The notes under the pieces were generated by a model. It worked only from the letters and a program-made list of their open reading frames with translations. It was not told the origin of the DNA and searched no databases. Source: Clostridium saccharobutylicum DSM 13864 (GTDB lineage: Bacteria > Bacillota > Clostridia > Clostridiales > Clostridiaceae). From it: DNA of 64,000 bases. Positions 17,460 through 25,873 of the stretch are shown piece after piece (positions within the stretch are counted from its first letter, which is position 1; each line of letters starts with the position of its first letter). The DNA is taken from assembly GCF_000473995.1 (NCBI RefSeq), contig NC_022571.1, forward strand, positions 4,433,416-4,497,415. Reading direction: 5' to 3'. The position numbers were made by a program, and so were the translations under genes.

Positions 17460-18770
17460 TCACCCATTTACTTTTAGTTTTGATTCTGCTTCATTAAATA
17501 ACTTTATGCCCTCATTTAAATAATATGAGGCCTCTTTTTCATCTTTTTTATCCATGAAACTTTTACCTACTTTCATGGCTAATTCCCCTGCCTTAGCTAA
17601 TTTCCCATTATCTTTTGCAAATATATATGTATCTATTAATACATTTTCTGCTTCATCTTTTTTATCATTAATATTAAACATTGTATATTTAACAAGCTGA
17701 CACTTAATTTTTCTATCAATATCATTTTCTTCAAGGTTATGTTCAATATCATTTAATATTTTTTCACATTGCTCAATATTTTTTAATTTTAAATAATTTT
17801 GACAGATATCTATTAATATATCATTTATCTGCCCAACATGATTTTGAATACTTACATTTCTAGATATCTCATAATGCTTAAATGATTCATCTATATTATC
17901 TAATTCATAAAATAACTTTCCTAAATTATGCTCTATATTAACTATACTCTTGTTATATTTTATTTTTTTATAAACTTCCAATGTCTTCTTTGAGTATTTT
18001 ATAGCATTTGTTAAATCACCTTTTTTATTGAAATCTTCTGCCAAAGAAAATAAGTTTTTAGCATAATCATCATCATTATATATTTGTTCAAATCTCCGTT
18101 TTGCCAAATATGAATATTCTAAAGCCAATTGCAATTCTTCTACATTATAATATGTTCTAGCCATATTATAATGTATTTCTCCAAGTAAAAAGTCATCTAC
18201 GATTTCATTATCTAAATACACTTTTTCAGCTTGTTTCAAATAGCTGCTAGAAGAATGGTATGCTCTAAGCTCTAACGCTATATTGGCTAAGTTTAGGAAA
18301 GTTTTTATTATTTCTTCGTAATTATTGTTCCTAACAAAAATTACATTTGAAGATAGAAAGAACTTTTGAGCCATAGGAAAATCCCTTTTATACATATATG
18401 CTTCAGCTGTTATGTAAAATATTTTTGCTTTCCTATATTCTAAATTATATTTTTCTGAATAGTACAAAGCATTATCAATATATCGTTGTCCTTTTTCACA
18501 ATCGCCTTGCAATATACATGATTCTCCTACTTGTTCATAATAAATACTAATCTTTTCAGCTTGGCTCTCTTCTGATTCCATTAAATATTCAACAGTTGTA
18601 TTTAAACTTGCAGCCAGATATTCTAATAAATCAACTGATGGATTTGAACGCCCAGACTCAACCAAACTTATTTGTCCTGGAGTTATTCTGTCTTTAGCTA
18701 AATCTTTTAAAGTCATATTTAATTGTTTTCTTCTTCTTTTTATTTTTTCCCCCAATGATAGAATTTCCAT
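17460..18770 (-). CDS. HTH (XRE)-TPR regulator, first of tandem pair
   Basis: A 436-residue protein. The XRE-type helix-turn-helix is clear (about 5-60): GEKIKRRRKQLNMTLKDLAK, then ITPGQISLVESGRSNPSVDLL, then YLAASLNTTVEYLME. The remainder is TPR-like helical hairpins (GEIHYNMARTYYNVEELQLA, then SLAEDFNKKGDLTNAIKYS, then EHNLGKLFYELDNIDESFKH). The family fits RRNPP-like cytoplasmic sensors and spore- or solvent-phase regulators, but nothing here identifies the ligand. The paralogous gene starts about 5 bases after its stop, so the two are co-transcribed and probably co-translated. No strong T-box or riboswitch lies upstream. The ATG follows GAAGGATTGAAG. Confidence 0.85.
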   Translation of the reverse strand: MEILSLGEKIKRRRKQLNMTLKDLAKDRITPGQISLVESGRSNPSVDLLEYLAASLNTTVEYLMESEESQAEKISIYYEQVGESCILQGDCEKGQRYIDNALYYSEKYNLEYRKAKIFYITAEAYMYKRDFPMAQKFFLSSNVIFVRNNNYEEIIKTFLNLANIALELRAYHSSSSYLKQAEKVYLDNEIVDDFLLGEIHYNMARTYYNVEELQLALEYSYLAKRRFEQIYNDDDYAKNLFSLAEDFNKKGDLTNAIKYSKKTLEVYKKIKYNKSIVNIEHNLGKLFYELDNIDESFKHYEISRNVSIQNHVGQINDILIDICQNYLKLKNIEQCEKILNDIEHNLEENDIDRKIKCQLVKYTMFNINDKKDEAENVLIDTYIFAKDNGKLAKAGELAMKVGKSFMDKKDEKEASYYLNEGIKLFNEAESKLKVNG

Positions 18771-18963
18771 TTCTTCAATCCTTCTCTATTCAACAAATTA
18801 TTTAATTACTTGATTATATTTTTTTTAATTATAACATAAATTTATAAAAAACTGCATAAAAATATAAGTTTTTTGCTAAAATTTATATAATTTAATTTTA
18901 TTATCCATTTTTCTTTATAATACCTTAAATAAGTCTTATGTATTTTCTTTATAATTTCTAAAT

Positions 18964-19016
18964 AAAAAAGAGACTGTCGGATTAGCGGATTAAAATCTTT
19001 TGCGACAACCTCTTTA
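18964..19016 (-). terminator. Terminator of the YtxH-like gene
   Basis: On the minus strand AAGAGGTTGTCG pairs with CGACAGTCTCTT, followed by TTTTATT. It lies about 60 bases after the stop at 19074. The remaining stretch up to 18771 has nothing else. Confidence 0.75.
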
Positions 19017-19073
19017 ATAGTAGTTTTAATATATATTTTTAATTTCACATGATTGTTCTAAAATATCTTAATA

Positions 19074-19247
19074 TCAATCTCTCCAATCATGCATTCCATC
19101 CATAGTAGCCTCGGCTATATTTCTTATTCTTCTACCTGCTCTTTTCATGTTTTTTTTTGTTTTCCTATTTTGGTAAGGCATCATCATCATTTCAGCTGCT
19201 GCACCTACCATAAATCCCATCACCATTCCTCTTGTAAATCTTCCCAT
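19074..19247 (-). CDS. Small YtxH-like protein, 57 aa
   Basis: The ATG lies 8 bases after AAGGAGG. The protein starts MGRFTRGMVMGFMVGAAAEM, a short glycine-zipper hydrophobic segment, and continues with a basic amphipathic part (KKNMKRAGRRIRNIAEA) ending DGMHDWRD. Small clostridial proteins of this type are often labelled YtxH-like; the family has no firm function, though it may sit at the membrane. It has its own terminator. A methionine cluster (MMMMP) at about residue 20 is notable. Confidence 0.7.
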   Translation of the reverse strand: MGRFTRGMVMGFMVGAAAEMMMMPYQNRKTKKNMKRAGRRIRNIAEATMDGMHDWRD

Positions 19248-19402
19248 AATTTAATACCTCCTTAAATTAAGCATATCTCCAAAATAAAGAGTCAATATAA
19301 CTATACTTATTAGATTATATTAAATCCACAAAATTCACTGATGATATTCTATAATTAAAATTAGATTTCTTTGTATATTATTTCGAATTATTCATCAGTT
19401 TT

Positions 19403-19427
19403 TGACTTATCATTTTTTAATATGCCT
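19403..19427. repeat. Family A repeat, right-end remnant (A5)
   Basis: GACTTATCATTTTTTAATAT then GCCTTAA resembles the right terminus of family A, with several mismatches. Confidence 0.4.
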
Positions 19428-19496
19428 TAAATTATTTTATATAAGTAGGTTATGCATTAATGAAAAAGTTATCCAAGTAAAATTTGCCCATATAAT

Positions 19497-20453
19497 TTAT
19501 TTTTTATCCAATAAATATAAAATAAATTTTTCTTTTTCCTTACTCAATAATTTTGATATTCTTTTTCTTCCTTCTTTTTGATTATATTTATATAAGTCTT
19601 CAATTTCTTCAAAATCTAATTCATTACCTTTACCTTTTTCCAATATAATATTTTCATTTTTAGTTTCTTCAACACTCTCAGGTAATATTCTTTCTTGTCC
19701 ACTGATTATTATATTATTTGATGAATTGGGTGCAAGGCTTAATATTTGATTTTTCACTTCATTATCTAAAACTTCTATAATATTAGAACTTAACCACTTT
19801 TCAACAATCTTATCAGAAGATATACCTAAGCATTCCTTACATTTTTCATCAACTAGCTCATTAAACAAATCTCCAGTATGGCTATCCACCTTAACAAAAA
19901 CAACTTCAATTCCTGAATTCATAAGCTGCTGCATTTTATTATAATAATTCATTGATGATGTTTCTTTTCTATCCCATGCTCCAGTTGCATGATGTGCTAT
20001 ACCTTCATAATCATGAAACAGAACAATTTTCTTTTCTCCATGTTTTAATCCATATTCAACTGCTCTTATAGCGCCTTTAAGTTCACCTGCTATTTGTCTT
20101 ATGTTTTTTTCTGAAGTGTCCTTGTCATCATTACTTTCTATATATTCCACCACATTATTTTTAACACATACTACTCCATATGAATATCTTTCATCTGAAG
20201 AATTATAACTACCATCAACATAAGCATGAAGACAGTCCTTTGGATAATTTTCATCACTCTTCTTAAGCATTCTATTTCCTTCATTTAGATATGCATTGGC
20301 ATCATTCATACTTTCAAAGCTTTTATATTTAGCTCCCTTTACTCCCTTAACATATAATAAGCATTCTGCCCATGTATTAACTATTATATTTTCTATTTTT
20401 TTATTATTCTTAAAATCAAATCCTGATTGAATTGCATAAACTTTTTTCGCCAT
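19497..20453 (-). CDS. rnhA: Ribonuclease H family protein with hybrid-binding domain
   Basis: A 318-residue protein in three parts. Residues 1-55 match the RNase H hybrid-binding (viroplasmin) domain: KKVYAIQSG, WAECLLYVKGVKGAKYKSF, DANAYL. RNase HI (about 75-215) has the acidic residues in order: AYVDGSY (first Asp), AGELKGA (Glu), LFHDYEGI (Asp) and the ELVDEKCK region (last Asp), plus the SHTGD loop. It removes RNA from RNA-DNA hybrids. The last 100 residues are an extra charged extension (EEIEDLYKYNQKEGRKRIS) not found in E. coli RnhA. The ATG follows GAAAGG. The gene begins 12 bases after the YkvA-domain gene, so they form an operon. Confidence 0.9.
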   Translation of the reverse strand: MAKKVYAIQSGFDFKNNKKIENIIVNTWAECLLYVKGVKGAKYKSFESMNDANAYLNEGNRMLKKSDENYPKDCLHAYVDGSYNSSDERYSYGVVCVKNNVVEYIESNDDKDTSEKNIRQIAGELKGAIRAVEYGLKHGEKKIVLFHDYEGIAHHATGAWDRKETSSMNYYNKMQQLMNSGIEVVFVKVDSHTGDLFNELVDEKCKECLGISSDKIVEKWLSSNIIEVLDNEVKNQILSLAPNSSNNIIISGQERILPESVEETKNENIILEKGKGNELDFEEIEDLYKYNQKEGRKRISKLLSKEKEKFILYLLDKK

Positions 20454-20465
20454 GTTTTTTCCTTT

Positions 20466-21434
20466 CTATAACGTTGATAATTCTTCTATTACCTCATACA
20501 GCCTTTGTACATTTTGAGCTTTAGTAAAGTTACTTAAATATTCAATTCCATTTTTTATTACTACAAAAATATCATTTTTCCCTGTCCAATTTTCAACTAT
20601 TATAGAAATTGGTACATCATTAAGTATCTTATTTAATGTAAAAAATATAACTCCAACATCATCAATAACACCTATAAATGGTATTCTGTTTGGTATTAGA
20701 TTTGTTGGTACTGTTATATAAGCTATAGATGCTGACATTATCAACTTAGTTTTTATTGAAACTCTCTTATCCTTAAGCAATCTATATATTAAAGAAACTA
20801 TATCTGGTAATACAAATATATAATCTTTATATTTTTTTACGTTAGTAGGTAATTTATCTTCTAAAATCTTTCTTCCCTTGGAATAATTATCTTCTATTTT
20901 AGCTATTGATTCGAGATTCAATATATCATTTTCACTTTTCTCTTGTTCTTCTATTGTATCCGTTTCAACTGTTTTTATTAGTTCTCCAGCAATAGAAATA
21001 TTAACATCTCCAACTTCTACCCACAATTCATCTCTCTTCATGAACATATCATTAATATTTATATCGACAAAAGGAACATTTTGAAGTATCTTTTTCACAT
21101 CGATAATTACATTATCTTTATTACTTTCAATATAATACTCATTAATCGCTTTAGCTAATTTCTTCAATACAAAACTTCTAAACATTCTTAACATACCAAG
21201 ATTTAATATTTTAACTTTAGATATTCTAAGATGAATTTTGTTATTAATACAATCTATTAATTCTGCCTTAACAAGGAAATCTATACTAATTCCACTTTTA
21301 AAATTTCCTTCTACAATCAATGAATTATTTATCTTTATACTTTTTAATGTCAATCCATCAATTTTAACAAATTCATTGATAATGCTTAATATATCACTTC
21401 CAAGCAACTTAACTTTCACTTCTGATATGTTCAT
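20466..21434 (-). CDS. YkvA (DUF1232) domain protein
   Basis: A 322-residue protein. The C-terminal part (about 215-275) is a DUF1232/YkvA domain: DIVSLIYRLLKDKRVSIKTK, then MSASIAYITVPTNLIPN, then IGVIDDVGVIFFTLNKIL. This domain usually forms a short membrane-embedded helical hairpin and has no known activity. Residues 1-170 are of unknown fold; alternating strands such as KSIKINNSLIVEGNFKSG and IHLRISKVKIL suggest a lipid-binding-like beta structure, which is speculative. The ATG follows AAAAGGGGAATG. It is the first gene of an operon with rnhA. A partial family A repeat separates its promoter region from the ferredoxin gene. Confidence 0.75.
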   Translation of the reverse strand: MNISEVKVKLLGSDILSIINEFVKIDGLTLKSIKINNSLIVEGNFKSGISIDFLVKAELIDCINNKIHLRISKVKILNLGMLRMFRSFVLKKLAKAINEYYIESNKDNVIIDVKKILQNVPFVDININDMFMKRDELWVEVGDVNISIAGELIKTVETDTIEEQEKSENDILNLESIAKIEDNYSKGRKILEDKLPTNVKKYKDYIFVLPDIVSLIYRLLKDKRVSIKTKLIMSASIAYITVPTNLIPNRIPFIGVIDDVGVIFFTLNKILNDVPISIIVENWTGKNDIFVVIKNGIEYLSNFTKAQNVQRLYEVIEELSTL

Positions 21435-21589
21435 ACTTCATTCCCCTTTTAGAGCATATTTCTAAATTATTCAAATTAACATATTTTATATTTTCACTTA
21501 AAAGTATACAATAGTTCAAAGAATTATTAAAGACATGCTTTCCATACTAAGGTAATTCAGCTTATGATCATATTTTTTAATTATGTCTT

Positions 21590-21624
21590 AGACACAGTCA
21601 AAAAAATAATAATTTCATATGCCT
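21590..21624. repeat. Family A repeat, short copy (A6)
   Basis: AGACACAGTCAAAAAAATAA runs straight into AATTTCATATGCCT; the interior is deleted. It lies just 3' of the ferredoxin gene, whose stop is at 21627. Confidence 0.6.
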
Positions 21625-21626
21625 TA

Positions 21627-22073
21627 TTAATCTACACTTTTTATGCTTAATAGATGCAATGGGCATGCATCTATGCATATTGGATTTTTACCTTCATTAA
21701 GTAATACTATACACATATCACATTTTATAGCTTTTCGAGTTTGTTGTTGCATTTGTATAGATTTATACGGACATGCATTTGCACATGCACCACAACCAAT
21801 ACATTTTTCCTCATTTATTATAACTACTCCATCTTTAACTCTTTTTATTATTGCATTAACTGGGCATATTTCTATGCACATCGGTTTATTGCAATGATTA
21901 CAACTAGTACTTCTATAATTTACTTTTATATTTTGATTATGATCTATGACCTCTTCACTGATTACTCGTCTTAAATTAATTCCTACTTGCAACGAATGTT
22001 CATCCTTACATGCTTGTTGACATGCTTTGCAGCCAGTACAATACTCATTTTCTTGATTAAATTTTAACTGCAC
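21627..22073 (-). CDS. 4Fe-4S ferredoxin subunit (DmsB-like)
   Basis: A 148-residue iron-sulfur electron carrier with four cysteine clusters. These are CTGCKACQQACKDEH (about 12-26), CNHCNKPMCIEICPVN (about 58-73), CIGCGACANACPYKS (about 91-105) and CDMC...CIDACPLH (about 118-140). This is the layout of DmsB-type subunits that feed electrons to molybdopterin enzymes, though it is shorter than E. coli DmsB and has no membrane-anchor partner here. It lies 80 bases after the fused molybdopterin oxidoreductase on the same strand, so it is the electron-transfer partner by both family and position. A GTG start at 22073 follows AAGGAT. No Tat or other signal is present, so it is cytoplasmic. Confidence 0.9.
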   Translation of the reverse strand: MQLKFNQENEYCTGCKACQQACKDEHSLQVGINLRRVISEEVIDHNQNIKVNYRSTSCNHCNKPMCIEICPVNAIIKRVKDGVVIINEEKCIGCGACANACPYKSIQMQQQTRKAIKCDMCIVLLNEGKNPICIDACPLHLLSIKSVD

Positions 22074-22102
22074 AACTTATCCTTCTTTCTCTACTAATTT
22101 TT

Positions 22103-22146
22103 AGGCACATGGAAACAATGAACTTTTTATTTATTTTCACGTACCT
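22103..22146. repeat. Family A repeat, short copy (A7)
   Basis: AGGCACATGGAAACAATGAA then TTATTTTCACGTACCT. It is a 44-base deletion form between the catalytic gene and its ferredoxin partner. Confidence 0.65.
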
Positions 22147-22153
22147 TATTCTT

Positions 22154-25138
22154 TTAAATGCGCCTTACCTCTACTAAATTACTATGTTGCGGGTTTCCTT
22201 TTGCAAGAGGTGTTGGTTTTGAAATAGTAAGAGTATTAATATTTCCTCTAATATCAATGCCTTCATTATTAGCTCTATACCAAGCACCTTGTGCTACCGC
22301 AATTACTCCTTTTACAATACGCCTTGTTATATGTGCTTTAATTTGAATTATTCCTCTGTCATTCCAAACCTCAACCAAATCATCTTCTTTGATATTCCTC
22401 TCCTTTGCATCGCTTGGATTAATCCACATTTTATGTGGCTCTATTTCTTCCATCCAATCATTATTATCATGAATAGAATGGCATCTTGTCTTTGTATGCC
22501 AGCCTATCATCTGGAGTGGAAATGTTTCTCTCTTGGGATCATTTATTCCCTCAAATGCACCTATATATTTAGGTATTGCCGGTATTTCTTTTGGATTATT
22601 CAAATCATATAATCTCTTAGAAAATATCTCTATCTTTCCTGATGGTGTTGGAAATGGATTATTATAAAAATCTTCAATTTGCTCCTTAAACGCAATATAA
22701 CTATCTCTTGGCTTATATTTATAAACTCCTCTTTTAGTAAATTCGTCAAACTGTGGCAGTTCTGGTTCATTCTTTCTAGTTTCTTCATAAATAGCTTTTG
22801 CCCACTCTTGTACTGTTTCATGTCCTTCTGTAAATTTTTCTTTAAGTCCTATTTTTTCTGCCACTTCTTTTAACCAATCATATTCAAATCTACCATCAAA
22901 AAGCGGTTCTATTGCTTGATTGTTATACATTATATAATCTCCTTGAGACCATGGAGTTGTAATATTTACGCCTTCGAATACAGATGTTCCAGGAAGTAAT
23001 ATATCTGCAAACTTAGCACTTGGTGTCATAAATAAATCTGAACATACAATAAATTCACACTTAGATGTATCCTTTAAAATTTCTATAGTTCTATTAATAT
23101 CTGAATGTTGATTAATCAATGTATTTCCTGCCAAATTTATTATCATTTTTATATTACTTTTTAATTTCTCTACACCTTGAACACCATCATTTTTTGAAGT
23201 CATTTCTGTTCCTCTTAAAATAGCATCTGTCCATAGGAAAGTAGGAATTTTAGCTTTATATGGATTATCAAGAACATCTAGTTCTGGTTCTTCATGCTGC
23301 TTTATATAAGTAGCTCCAGCTGCACTCCCCCCTTTAATACCTACATTACCTGTTAAACATGCTAACATAGTAGAACTTCTTATAGTCTGTTCTCCATTAG
23401 AGTTTCTTTGCGGACCATAGCCTTGCACAATAGCTGCTGGTTTAGTTGTAGCATATTCACAAGCAAACTTATAAATAGTTTTTTGATCAACGCCTGTAAT
23501 TTTCTCAGCCCATTCAGGAGTTTTCGGAATTCCATCTCTTTCACCAAATACATATGAATAATAGTTTTCTCCCTTATCAACTCCTTGTGGCATATGATAC
23601 TTATCAAATCCTAAACAGTATTTATCCATGAACTCTTGATTTTGTAAGTTTTCTGATAAAATCACATATGCCATAGCATCCATAAGAGCACTGTCTGTTG
23701 TAGGTTTAAGACCTATCCATTGATCTGCAAATCCAGCTGCCGTATCACTATATCTAGGATCTACAACTATAATTTTTGCACCTGCTTCTTTTGCTTTTTT
23801 TAAATAGTATCCCATTAATGGATCAAAAATTGTTTCTGCTGGATTGTGTCCCCAAAGTATAATCAATTTAGAATTTAACAAATCCTTTGTACTATTACCC
23901 GCGTAAATTGTGCCATATGTATATGGTGTTGTATATTTAATACATGCACTGCTATAATCATTATAATATCCTAAATATCCTCCATCTAAAGCTAATAATC
24001 TTCTTGATAATCTATCTCCTCTTAGAACTGCACTAACTCCTGTTGAATAATTAACATACCTTGATTCAGGTCCATATTCTTTTTTTATTCTCTGAATTTC
24101 TGATGCTATTATATCTACTGCTTCTTCCCATGAAATTCTTTTAAATATGCCTTCACCTCTTTGTCCAACCCTCTTCATTGGATATTTCAAACGATCTGGA
24201 CTCAAAAATGTTTTTCTATACCCTCTACCTCTGACACATGCTCGAATTTGCGGCCCTACATCACTTTCTTCTTCTGTATCTGTTGTTAATTTAATTATAT
24301 TTCCACCTTTTACATGTGCTTTTATTATGCAACGTCCACCACAATTATTACGCCCTGAAGTTGATATAACTTCCGTCTTTTCTTCTTGCTTTATTTCATC
24401 CTCGCTAAGCTTATACAAACCTATCTGTTTTTCATCATCTTCATGTAATTGTATATTAACATCATTGTTATTAAATATTTTTATTTCTTTCAATTTTAAC
24501 AGAGAATCTATTTCTTGATTGACATAATCTAAAACTAAATAAGATATTTCTTTATAAAATTGATGTGTTGATTTTTTTCGTAATATTTCACAAAATGAAG
24601 ATAAGAATGTTAAAATATGATTATTTAAAAACTCCAATTGTCCATCTACATATTTTTTAAACTCATCTATATCATCTCTTATTAAACTTTTTATCATAGA
24701 TTTATTAAGCCAAGCCATGAAGCTAAACTCCAGTCCAATATGATCACAAGGTTGCTTTATATCTCTGATTACCCCAATTCCCCATTTTTTATAATACTGT
24801 TGAACCTTTAAAGTATTTTCATCTAATAAAATATTTTCACTACCCTTATATACTGATTCCCATAATGGAAGATTAAAACCTCGTGTTCCTTCAAACAAAG
24901 AAGAATATTCCTCGTGTATCTTTATCCATTCTTCATTTTTGTATGACTTTAATTTCTTTAATTGTTTAATAAGCAATTCTACTTCTTTTAATTCAACTTT
25001 TTCAAATTGTTGAATTTTTTTATAATCTAAAAAATTATCTATAATTTCTTTTGATGGCACTTTCAATAAACTTACTGCAAAGAAATTATATGTCCATATC
25101 TTTAATTGAATTTGACTTTCCAATTCTTGTTTATTCAT
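22154..25138 (-). CDS. TorD-like chaperone fused to DMSO reductase-type molybdopterin oxidoreductase
   Basis: A 994-residue protein. Residues 1 to about 230 look like a TorD/DmsD maturation chaperone: all helical, with PCDHIGLEFSFMAWL (about 130-144) as its landmark. The catalytic part starts near 260. CGGRC plus IRACVRGRGY give three of the usual four Fe-S cysteines (266, 270, 301); the first is replaced. PDRLKYPMKRVG, then WGHNPAETI, and YNDYSSAC, where Ser396 would be the molybdenum ligand, are DmsA-type. The C-terminus has NNEGIDIRGN, the dinucleotide-binding region. DMSO, TMAO, biotin sulfoxide or another S- or N-oxide are possible substrates. There is no Tat signal. The ATG at 25138 follows AAAGGA by 9 bases; an ATG at 25159 is the alternative. 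Confidence 0.9.
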   Translation of the reverse strand: MNKQELESQIQLKIWTYNFFAVSLLKVPSKEIIDNFLDYKKIQQFEKVELKEVELLIKQLKKLKSYKNEEWIKIHEEYSSLFEGTRGFNLPLWESVYKGSENILLDENTLKVQQYYKKWGIGVIRDIKQPCDHIGLEFSFMAWLNKSMIKSLIRDDIDEFKKYVDGQLEFLNNHILTFLSSFCEILRKKSTHQFYKEISYLVLDYVNQEIDSLLKLKEIKIFNNNDVNIQLHEDDEKQIGLYKLSEDEIKQEEKTEVISTSGRNNCGGRCIIKAHVKGGNIIKLTTDTEEESDVGPQIRACVRGRGYRKTFLSPDRLKYPMKRVGQRGEGIFKRISWEEAVDIIASEIQRIKKEYGPESRYVNYSTGVSAVLRGDRLSRRLLALDGGYLGYYNDYSSACIKYTTPYTYGTIYAGNSTKDLLNSKLIILWGHNPAETIFDPLMGYYLKKAKEAGAKIIVVDPRYSDTAAGFADQWIGLKPTTDSALMDAMAYVILSENLQNQEFMDKYCLGFDKYHMPQGVDKGENYYSYVFGERDGIPKTPEWAEKITGVDQKTIYKFACEYATTKPAAIVQGYGPQRNSNGEQTIRSSTMLACLTGNVGIKGGSAAGATYIKQHEEPELDVLDNPYKAKIPTFLWTDAILRGTEMTSKNDGVQGVEKLKSNIKMIINLAGNTLINQHSDINRTIEILKDTSKCEFIVCSDLFMTPSAKFADILLPGTSVFEGVNITTPWSQGDYIMYNNQAIEPLFDGRFEYDWLKEVAEKIGLKEKFTEGHETVQEWAKAIYEETRKNEPELPQFDEFTKRGVYKYKPRDSYIAFKEQIEDFYNNPFPTPSGKIEIFSKRLYDLNNPKEIPAIPKYIGAFEGINDPKRETFPLQMIGWHTKTRCHSIHDNNDWMEEIEPHKMWINPSDAKERNIKEDDLVEVWNDRGIIQIKAHITRRIVKGVIAVAQGAWYRANNEGIDIRGNINTLTISKPTPLAKGNPQHSNLVEVRRI

Positions 25139-25194
25139 CTTTTCTATTTCCTTTCTCATATCTTCCTATAAAATTAATCGAATTAATTATAATT

Positions 25195-25392
25195 AGGCAC
25201 AATCAAATAAACAACAAATCCATCTACTAGCCTATTTTCCATCATCCTGAGTCAGAAAAATCGCATAATAGACTTATGATGGCACTTTGCTTCCTTGTCC
25301 TATGAAAAATATGCACCTTTAAAGAAGCAGCTATGCTGCATATAAGAACATCTCATAGCCGCTTTGGGCTTGTCATTTATTTTCATGTGCCT
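25195..25392. repeat. Family A repeat, long copy (A8)
   Basis: About 198 bases, from AGGCACAATCAAATAAACAA to TTATTTTCATGTGCCT. It is longer than other copies because of an extra internal segment around AAGAAGCAGCTATGCTGC. Confidence 0.85.
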
Positions 25393-25570
25393 TAAATAAG
25401 CATTATAAAATAATATCAAAATTCATAACAATATAGATGCGGATGGGATAAAGTACATTTTATAGATACAGATACTCGATAATAACACTAATTAAACTTT
25501 ATCAAGTACAAAATCTTGCTTAATCACATCATTCTACTTAAATAAACAAATAACAAACCATACTTATACT

Positions 25571-25827
25571 TCGGAATATATTCCAAACTAGAAAGAAATG
25601 GTGCTCTTTTGTTGAGTGTTACATTGAGAAAATGATTGTAGGATTTATTCATCACAAGTTGTTCCATTCTTGTATGTCCTTAACTTGTTTAAGGAGCATA
25701 CTGGAATGGGTACAACTTGTGATGTTAGAAATCCACAATCATTTTCTCTAGTAACCGAAACAAACAGAGCATTATTTCTTTCGGTTACTTGCCACATAAT
25801 CTTAAGTTACAAGTTATTTATCTATAT
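25571..25827. repeat. Family B foldback repeat, copy B1
   Basis: Outer stem GAAAGAAATGGTGCTC / GAGCATTATTTCTTTC; middle stem GAGAAAATGATTGT / ACAATCATTTTCTC; long inner hairpin CATCACAAGTTGT...ACAACTTGTGATG. The right end AAGTTATTTATCTATA is shared with the other copies. It abuts the metQ terminator. Confidence 0.8.
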
Positions 25828-25864
25828 AAAAATAAGGATGAACTATTGCTCATCCTTATTTTTA
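25828..25864 (-). terminator. Terminator of metNIQ
   Basis: AAAAATAAGGATGA pairs with TCATCCTTATTTTT, 10 bases after the metQ stop. Confidence 0.88.
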
Positions 25865-25873
25865 TATTATAAT

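Noticed and set aside
18842..19048. 68-residue frame upstream of the HTH-TPR pair
   Set aside because: It spans the terminator of the YtxH-like gene and shows only AT-driven residues (Lys, Ile, Phe, Leu). No ribosome site.
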